In this document: in pieces, positions 58,895 through 64,000 of the stretch
Layout: every line of letters begins with the position of its first letter
How positions within the stretch are numbered: position 1 is the first letter of the stretch
DNA from: Pedococcus badiiscoriae
GTDB lineage: Bacteria > Actinomycetota > Actinomycetes > Actinomycetales > Dermatophilaceae
NCBI RefSeq assembly: GCF_013408925.1
Contig: NZ_JACCAB010000001.1
Location: 3,286,001-3,350,000, forward strand
Length of the DNA stretch: 64,000 bases
Direction: 5' to 3'
Made by a program: the position numbers and the translations under genes
The notes under the pieces: model-generated
Seen by the model: the letters and a program-made list of their open reading frames with translations, nothing else
What the model was told of the DNA's origin: nothing
Databases searched by the model: none

Positions 58895-61411
58895 CTACGG
58901 CTGGGCCGGGAACACGTGGTGCTGCGCGGGTGGCATGTTCGCGTGCGGGCCGCGTACCGAGCGCCAGATCTCCTCGTTCAGTACGTGGGCGTCGACCTGG
59001 TCGGGTCGTCCCATCATGGCCTGCGGGGTCATGGCCGAGGTGGCGTTTGCCGGGTTCTTCGCCGCCAGGGACTGCTGGGGCGCGAGAGCCTCGTAGGGGG
59101 TCAGGTTCGCGCGGTCTCCGAAGGTCCAGATCATCGGGACCGCGGCCGCGTCGTACTGCGTCAGCGGGCCAAGGCCCATCAGCAGCTCCATGGTGCGAAG
59201 GGCCGACGTCTGGTTGTAGAAGTGCGAGTCGACGATCCCGCGCTGGGTGTACGGGCTGATCACCAGGGCCGGCGAGCGGTGCGCGTCCACGTGGTCCGGT
59301 CCGTCCTGGCCGTCATCCTCGACGACGAAGATGGCCGTGTCCTTCCAGTACTTCGAGTGCGAGACCGTGGACACGAGCTGCCCCAGGGCGTAGTCGTTGT
59401 CGGCGACCATCGCCTTGGCGGTGGAGCCGCCGGCATACCAGCCGTTGGTGTGGTCACGCGGCAGGTCGACGAACTGCCAGGAAGGCAGGTTGTCCTTGGC
59501 GACGTACTGGTCGAACTCCTTCTTCCACTCCGTGAACCTGCTCTGGTCCGTGATGTTCATGTCGAACCACGGGTAGGCGTGGTCAGTGTTCCGGTTCAGC
59601 AGCGGCTCGTACGCGCAGTACGTGCCGGCCGCGCACTTGACCCGGTTCTTCGGCCCGAACCAGTCAGAGGGCAGCGAGTGCATCCCGTAGTGCCGGAAAC
59701 TCTGGCCGGCCGCAGCCGCGCGGTCCCACAGGAACGCCTTGCTCGAGTCGGCGTTGCCGGCCGTCACATGGGAGTCGAGGTAACCGGAGGAGTCGTACTC
59801 CGACCCGTTGCCGTCGTAGCCCTGGTGGGTGGCGAGTTGGTTGTAGGGGTTGGAGTTGCCCTGAGTGGCCCAGTCCCAGCCGTCTTGGCTGACCTCACCG
59901 TTGACGTAGAAGTTGTCCAGGGTGGCGAACTTGCTGGCCAGCGCGTGCTGGTTCGGCGTCACGCTCTTGCCGAAGATGGCCAGCGAAGGGTCGCCGTTGC
60001 CCTTGCCCAGGTCACCGAGGATCTGGTCGTAGGTCCGGTTCTCCTTGACCACGTAGATCACGTGCTTGATCGGGGAACCCTGGCCCGGGTGTCGGGGAAT
60101 GATCGTCGCAGGCGCTCCGCGGCCGTAGCCGCGGACGGTGCCCGAGCTGGCCGTGTCGTTGTTGAGCTGAACCTGGTGGGTGTACCTGCGCAGCTGGCCC
60201 TGGTTGGGTGTGGCCACCACCTGGAGCATGCCCTTGACCAGGTCCTCGATCCACGGGTGGTTCGTCGGGTCCGTCATGGATGCGGAGCCCTTGTTGGAGC
60301 CGGTGCCCAGGCCCTTGCCGTCGGCGATCAGCAGCCGGGACCCGTCCTTGGTCACCTGCACCCCGGTGGGGTACCACGCGGTGGGGATGAGGCCCCTGAC
60401 CTGTCCGAACTGCCCGCGCGAGCTGGTGTTCACCACCGCGACGTCATTGTTGCCGGCGTTGGCCACGTACAGGGTGTTCCCGTCCCGGGTCAGCGCCATG
60501 CCGAGCGGGGAGGTGCCGGCGCCGGCGCCGCGGTATGGGCTCAAGGCGATCGTGTGACGGACCGTGTTCGTGCGAGTGTCGATCACCGAGATCTGGTCGC
60601 TGTCCCCGTTGCTGACGAACACCCGGTGGCGCGCCGGGTCGCTGAGCAGGTGGTTGGGGTGGGTTCCCACCGCGATGGGCGTCTTGGGCACCAGCGAGCC
60701 CGCCGCGACACCGAAGACTGAAACGGTCTTGTCCGCCTGGTTGGACACATACGCCGTGCGTCCGTCTCCGCTGAGCGCCACCCCGAAGGGGTAGGCCCCG
60801 GTCGGGGCGGACGTCGTGGCGCCGGTCGCGACATCGACTGCGAAGAGCTTGCGCGCGTACTGGCCGACGGCGTACACCTTTTTGTCGTCCGGGGAGACCG
60901 TCACGGTCTGGGGGTAGGAACCGTCGGGCAGCGCGAGGGTCTTGGCCAGGGTCAGCCGGTGCGCGGCGGAGTCCCAGTTGAAGCCCAGCACCGAGTTCTT
61001 GTTCGCGGTGGCCAAGTACACGCGTCGGCCGTCGTGGCTGAAGACCAGCCCCGGCGCGACACCCTCACGCTTGGCGGCGTCGTCGGGGTTGAGCTCGACC
61101 TCCTGCAGCAGCGCGCCCGTCCGGCTGTCCAGGACGTCCACGGTCTGCCGGGAGTGCGCGTTGCGGATGACACCCGGCACCAGCACCGCCTTGTCGTCGG
61201 GTGAGAGCACCGCGTTCGCGGGAAAGGACCCGGCCGGGTGCGTGCTGCCCGCGGGCGTCACCTGCCATCCCACAGGCGTCAAAGCGGTCCCGTCCGGGCG
61301 CGGGCCGGGATGGTCGAAGGTCCCCGCGACGCCGAAGGCAACCCCACCCCCAGCCAGCACGCTTACTGCGATGACGCCCATCAACGCGGCCGTGCCCTGC
61401 TTGTTCCTCAC
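58895..61411 (-). CDS. Bifunctional YncE-like beta-propeller / alkaline-phosphatase-family phosphoesterase
   Basis: The 838-residue protein has an N-terminal anchor (VRNKQGTAALMGVIAVSVLA) and a seven-bladed YncE-type propeller from about residue 50 to 400 (RVYLATANKNSVLGFNWDSA, KVYAVGQYARKLFAVDVATG, TAYVSNQADKTVSVFGVAAG, TLYVANAGNNDVAVVNTSSR). A phosphoesterase domain runs from about residue 450 to the end (IKHVIYVVKENRTYDQILGD, NFYVNGEVSQDGW, IFVVEDDGQDGPDHVDAHRS). All metal-site residues seem present. GTG 61411 has AAAGGA before it. Such fusions are common in Actinobacteria, and the activity is unproven. Confidence 0.88.
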   Translation of the reverse strand: MRNKQGTAALMGVIAVSVLAGGGVAFGVAGTFDHPGPRPDGTALTPVGWQVTPAGSTHPAGSFPANAVLSPDDKAVLVPGVIRNAHSRQTVDVLDSRTGALLQEVELNPDDAAKREGVAPGLVFSHDGRRVYLATANKNSVLGFNWDSAAHRLTLAKTLALPDGSYPQTVTVSPDDKKVYAVGQYARKLFAVDVATGATTSAPTGAYPFGVALSGDGRTAYVSNQADKTVSVFGVAAGSLVPKTPIAVGTHPNHLLSDPARHRVFVSNGDSDQISVIDTRTNTVRHTIALSPYRGAGAGTSPLGMALTRDGNTLYVANAGNNDVAVVNTSSRGQFGQVRGLIPTAWYPTGVQVTKDGSRLLIADGKGLGTGSNKGSASMTDPTNHPWIEDLVKGMLQVVATPNQGQLRRYTHQVQLNNDTASSGTVRGYGRGAPATIIPRHPGQGSPIKHVIYVVKENRTYDQILGDLGKGNGDPSLAIFGKSVTPNQHALASKFATLDNFYVNGEVSQDGWDWATQGNSNPYNQLATHQGYDGNGSEYDSSGYLDSHVTAGNADSSKAFLWDRAAAAGQSFRHYGMHSLPSDWFGPKNRVKCAAGTYCAYEPLLNRNTDHAYPWFDMNITDQSRFTEWKKEFDQYVAKDNLPSWQFVDLPRDHTNGWYAGGSTAKAMVADNDYALGQLVSTVSHSKYWKDTAIFVVEDDGQDGPDHVDAHRSPALVISPYTQRGIVDSHFYNQTSALRTMELLMGLGPLTQYDAAAVPMIWTFGDRANLTPYEALAPQQSLAAKNPANATSAMTPQAMMGRPDQVDAHVLNEEIWRSVRGPHANMPPAQHHVFPAQP

Positions 61412-61880
61412 GTGGTCATCCTTTTCTGCTACGTCGGCCCCGTGCGAGGCCACTGGTATACGCCGAGACTGGTGGCAGGAGATGAACGGCAAGACAACGA
61501 ATGGGTACAAACGAGACGAAATCGGCTGTCGCGTTGACCCTGACGCGTCTTTCAACCTGGAACGCCACGACACCACCGAATCGGTGCATGGCATCTGAAA
61601 TGACACCTGGGCGAGATCTCGGGTGGCGGCGGCCACGCTGGGTATCGACGACGTCGCCCATGGCAATCGGCGCGGCGCCCTTCCATGCAATGGGTCAAAC
61701 TTCGCAGTGCTGCGCGAAATCGCGCAGCACTGCGGCCACGCGGACATCCTGCGCGAACAGATCTGGGCGGCCAGCGCCAGCGCCTAAGCGAAGGGCATTG
61801 AACGTCCGGATTTGCCGCGATCCGGGCTGCATGTCGGCCGTACTGAGGGCGCGAGCGTGAAACGGCCCTAGGCTGCGACG
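61412..61880. other. 469-base gap with hairpin and possible small gene
   Basis: No confident gene. A frame from GTG 61623 to TAA at about 61787 would give about 54 residues ending in FAVLREIAQHCGHADILREQ, which looks protein-like and may be the tail of a decayed gene. Inside it lies a perfect 14-base hairpin (CGCAGTGCTGCGCG, 61703-61716, with its complement 61721-61734 and loop AAAT). Confidence 0.45.
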
Positions 61881-62849
61881 ATGGCCCCCCTCGACCCCGT
61901 TATCGAACCCTACGACAGGGGTCTGCTCGACATCGGTGCGGGCAACCACATGTACTGGGAACAGTGTGGCAACCCCGAAGGCAAACCCGTCCTGACGGTG
62001 CATGGCGGTCCAGGTTCCGGCTGCAGCGTCGACGGCCGCCGGAGGTTCAACCCGGAAACGTACCGCTCGATCTTGTTCGACCAGCGAAACTGCGGCCGTA
62101 GTACCCCGCACGCGAGCGACCCCACGGTGGACCTAGCTACCAACACCACCGACAACTTGATCGCCGACATGGAACAACTGCGCGAGCACCTCGGCATCGA
62201 CAGATGGATGCTCTACGGGGGCTCGTGGGGCTCCACGCTCATCCTCGCCTACGCCCAACGCCATCCAGAGCGCGTGACCGAGGCCGTGATCGCGGCGGTC
62301 ACGACCACCCGGCGATCGGAGATCGCCTGGCTCTACCAGGGGGTCGGCCGGTTCTTCCCCGAGCAGTGGCAACGCTTCCACGACTTCGTGGCGGCCGAGG
62401 AACGCGGGGACGACGTGTTCGACCTGCTCGCCGCCTACGGGCGTCTCCTGGGCCACCCCGACCCGACAGTGCGCGAGCTCGCGGCGAACGAGTGGCTGAG
62501 GTGGGAGGACACCGTCATCTCAATGGATCCTCAGGGGAAACACAACGCCTACAGTGACCGGCCGGACGATGCCAAGCTCGCCTTCGTCCGCATCTGCGCG
62601 CACTACTTCTCCAACGGCGCGTTCCTCGAGGAGGGGCAACTGCTTCGCAACGCGGGGAAGCTGGCGGGGATCCCGGCGGTTCTCATCCATGGGCGCTTCG
62701 ACCTCGGAGGCCCGCTACTGACGGCCTGGGAGCTGTCCCGCGCCTGGCCGGGCGCGGAACTGGTCGTGGTTGAGGACTCCGGCCACACGGGCAGTCCGTC
62801 GATGAGAGGCGCGCTGCGGACCGTGATCGACCACTTCGCAGGCACCTGA
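61881..62849 (+). CDS. pip: Proline iminopeptidase
   Basis: A 322-residue alpha/beta hydrolase of peptidase family S33 that removes N-terminal proline. The oxyanion loop is VHGGPGSGCS (HGGPG is the family mark), FDQRNCGRSTPH precedes the cap, GGSWGSTLILAYAQ holds the nucleophile Ser, HGRFDLGGP the Asp and DSGHTGSP the His, so the triad is complete. Length is normal. It stands as a single gene, convergent with the DUF4186 gene 57 bases on. Confidence 0.95.
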   Translation: MAPLDPVIEPYDRGLLDIGAGNHMYWEQCGNPEGKPVLTVHGGPGSGCSVDGRRRFNPETYRSILFDQRNCGRSTPHASDPTVDLATNTTDNLIADMEQLREHLGIDRWMLYGGSWGSTLILAYAQRHPERVTEAVIAAVTTTRRSEIAWLYQGVGRFFPEQWQRFHDFVAAEERGDDVFDLLAAYGRLLGHPDPTVRELAANEWLRWEDTVISMDPQGKHNAYSDRPDDAKLAFVRICAHYFSNGAFLEEGQLLRNAGKLAGIPAVLIHGRFDLGGPLLTAWELSRAWPGAELVVVEDSGHTGSPSMRGALRTVIDHFAGT

Positions 62850-62906
62850 CCCAAACGGGACGCAACGGCATGAGTTTAACGCCCTCATCTGCCGCGGATC
62901 GGGCGA

Positions 62907-63341
62907 TCACCCGCCCCCTTCTGGTCCCCCCTCACGACCGGCGCGAGGTGGAGCTCCCCTAGTGCGACCTGCCGTGGAGGTCTCCAGCCCGCGGTCGATC
63001 CAGCGCCCGATCACCTCGACGACGTAGGCCCGCTCGCCGCGGTCGAGCCGGTGCCCCTTCGCGATGCCGTGCCACGTCTCCAGGCAGTTGCGGCAGCAGG
63101 TCGCGGTGGCGTGCTGGGCCACGAAAACCGGGTGGTTGCGGTAGGGGGTCTGCCGGCCGTCGTTGCGCGGCTCGGCCGGTGCCAGCCGCTCCGCGATGAT
63201 CTCCGCGGCGTGAGCCCGCATCGTCTGCTGACCGCGGAGCTCAGCCGTGGCCCGCTCGCGCCCGCGCAGGTGGAACCGCCGCCCGAACGGTCGCGCGGTT
63301 GCGCGGTCGATCCGGTCATCGATCTCGGCTGGGTCGGGCAC
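62907..63341 (-). CDS. DUF4186 family protein
   Basis: A 144-residue protein. The core (RMRAHAAEIIAERLAPAEP-like helix, then NDGRQTPYRNHPVFVAQHAT, then ATCCRNCLETWHGIAKG) matches the DUF4186 family, which carries a conserved QHATATCCR stretch with a Cys pair and several His. It probably binds a metal. Function unknown. GTG 63341 is the likely start. The last 25 residues are Gly/Arg-rich and may not fold. Confidence 0.82.
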   Translation of the reverse strand: MPDPAEIDDRIDRATARPFGRRFHLRGRERATAELRGQQTMRAHAAEIIAERLAPAEPRNDGRQTPYRNHPVFVAQHATATCCRNCLETWHGIAKGHRLDRGERAYVVEVIGRWIDRGLETSTAGRTRGAPPRAGREGGPEGGG

Positions 63342-63464
63342 GCCACGCCCCCAAATACTCCGATGGACCGTCGCGACGAGTGAGCGTCAGGGACTTAGTC
63401 ACTCCGTTAGTCACTCACCCCCCGGACGAGGTCAGATCTGACCCCTTCCAAGAGCAACGAAACA

Positions 63465-63496
63465 GCCCCTGGTCTGCATTTCCGCAGGTCAGGGGC
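63465..63496. terminator. Hairpin at the end of the tRNA cluster
   Basis: GCCCCTGGTCTGC and GCAGGTCAGGGGC pair fully (two G-U pairs on the plus strand) around a 6-base loop. CGTTTT follows on the plus strand, and GTTTCGTT on the minus strand. It lies just beyond tRNA-Val and should end the tRNA transcript. Confidence 0.6.
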
Positions 63497-63507
63497 CGTT
63501 TTCGTGC

Positions 63508-63582
63508 TGGTGGGCGATACTGGGTTTGAACCAGTGACCTCTTCCGTGTCAAGGAAGCGCGCTACCACTGCGCCAATCGCCC
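63508..63582 (-). tRNA. tRNA-Val (anticodon GAC)
   Basis: A cloverleaf on the minus strand with acceptor GGGCGAT paired to ATCGCCC, discriminator A and encoded CCA. The anticodon loop reads CTTGACACG (GAC, Val codon GTC), and the T-loop is GGTTCAAACCC. It is last in the three-gene tRNA cluster. Confidence 0.95.
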
Positions 63583-63631
63583 GGGGTCGTGCTGGGTGCT
63601 GCTGGGGTTCGACTCAGGGTTCGAGTCTCTG

Positions 63632-63702
63632 AGGTGGAGACGGGATTTGAACCCGTGTACGCGGCTTTGCAGGCCGCTGCCTCGCCTCTCGGCCACTCCA
63701 CC
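63632..63702 (-). tRNA. tRNA-Cys (anticodon GCA)
   Basis: A cloverleaf on the minus strand with acceptor GGTGGAG paired to CTCCACC and discriminator T, as in tRNA-Cys. The anticodon loop reads CCTGCAAAGC (GCA), and the T-loop is GGTTCAAATCC. No CCA is encoded. Confidence 0.95.
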
Positions 63703-63724
63703 GTGAAGGCGGTCAAACCCTCCG

Positions 63725-63797
63725 AGCGGATGACCGGGCTCGAACCGGCGACCTCAACCTTGGCAAGGTTGCGCTCTACCAACTGAGCTACATCCGC
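63725..63797 (-). tRNA. tRNA-Gly (anticodon GCC)
   Basis: A cloverleaf on the minus strand with acceptor GCGGATG paired to CATCCGC and discriminator T. The anticodon loop reads CTTGCCAAG (GCC), and the T-loop is GGTTCGAGCCC. It is first in the cluster Gly-Cys-Val. Confidence 0.95.
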
Positions 63798-63829
63798 ATA
63801 CACGCGCTATTGGTGTTGAACGGGCGTTT

Positions 63830-64000
63830 TCACCCGCTGCGCGTGCGTGCAGACATTATCCGATCATCGGCGTCGTCTCCAAATTGGCTGTCGTCCGGGG
63901 CGTTTTGCGACCCACGGGGCATCGGGGTCAGCGGCTTTCGCGCCTCCGCCCGCAGCCCCTGGACCGAGGACACCAGGTCCTCCTCGGGGTCGTCCGACCG
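63830..64000 (-). CDS. C-terminal fragment of a gene continuing beyond the window
   Basis: The minus strand is open from base 64000 to the TGA at 63830 (56 codons). The composition is acidic and coding-like (DDPEEDLVSSVQGLRAEAR, then SQFGDDADDRIM). It would be the end of a gene upstream of the tRNA cluster. There is too little to name it; chance reading-through of GC-rich DNA is not excluded. Confidence 0.4.
   Translation of the reverse strand, partial: RSDDPEEDLVSSVQGLRAEARKPLTPMPRGSQNAPDDSQFGDDADDRIMSARTRSG

Noticed and set aside
58823..60721. 632-codon plus-strand frame opposite the propeller-phosphoesterase gene
   Set aside because: Val/Arg/Gly-rich shadow of the minus-strand gene, without domain motifs.
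1..64000. CRISPR array, prophage, restriction-modification or other known defence genes
   Set aside because: No regularly spaced repeats and no phage structural, Cas, methylase or nuclease-helicase genes were found; the only nuclease is the DUF222/HNH protein.

Overview
The window is high-GC DNA (roughly 70 percent by eye) with many GTG starts, 4-base ATGA/GTGA gene overlaps and few T-tracted terminators. It also carries a cobalamin riboswitch ahead of class I nrdAB and an actinobacterial-type LexA box. Together these point to an actinobacterium, most likely an Intrasporangiaceae-like soil or water organism; the family-level call is recalled gene style, not a search. It reads as chromosome, with one small insertion-sequence scar near 51 kb and no phage, plasmid or CRISPR array.

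Left part (1-20 kb): a luciferase-like monooxygenase with its FMN reductase; a DUF222/HNH endonuclease behind a LexA-like box; an OsmC-type peroxiredoxin; and the nrdA-nrdB operon under a B12 riboswitch whose Shine-Dalgarno lies in a hairpin. Next come a secreted lipoprotein, an SRPBCC protein, a MASE1-PAS histidine kinase, an acyltransferase, a GH3 glycosidase, an apparent fusion of a GT-C-like membrane protein with a COG4705 membrane protein, a polysaccharide-deacetylase-like lipoprotein that has lost its catalytic aspartates, and a beta-propeller lipoprotein.

Regulatory stretch (19-30 kb): a MEDS/HATPase anti-sigma-type protein, a lone receiver protein, and a group of odd genes. That group holds a membrane-anchored sigma factor fused to its own zinc-binding anti-sigma domain, two small paralogues ending in a VAPLYP motif on either side of it, an IrrE-like protein with HQxxH instead of HExxH, and a second ECF sigma factor. 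An ECF42-type sigma factor with its YCII/DGPF partner follows.

Catabolic divergon (33.5-47.8 kb): kduI-kduD-iclR-glpK-glpD run leftward. A sugar ABC transporter (binding protein plus two permeases, no ATPase), a 913-residue uncharacterised toroid-like enzyme, a GH105 hydrolase, a KDG kinase and a KDPG aldolase run rightward. Nearly all neighbours overlap by 4-11 bases. Two palindromes in the shared promoter are the likely IclR operators. Read as a pathway: import an acidic oligosaccharide, cleave it inside the cell by an unknown (probably lyase) step, release the unsaturated uronic acid with GH105, then go through KduI, KduD, KdgK and Eda to pyruvate and glyceraldehyde-3-phosphate. Glycerol kinase and glycerol-3-phosphate dehydrogenase are wired into the same operon. 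This is the best candidate here for an undescribed system.

Right part (47.9-64 kb): a three-gene membrane/secreted operon of unknown function, an IS110-family scar with a 50-base direct repeat, a large secreted Asp-box (BNR) protein, several small genes, two secreted phosphoesterase-type proteins (one fused to a beta-propeller), a proline iminopeptidase, a DUF4186 protein, and a tRNA-Gly, tRNA-Cys, tRNA-Val cluster on the minus strand. A heptamer, GGCATAC/GTATGCC, recurs across the whole window far more often than its composition predicts.
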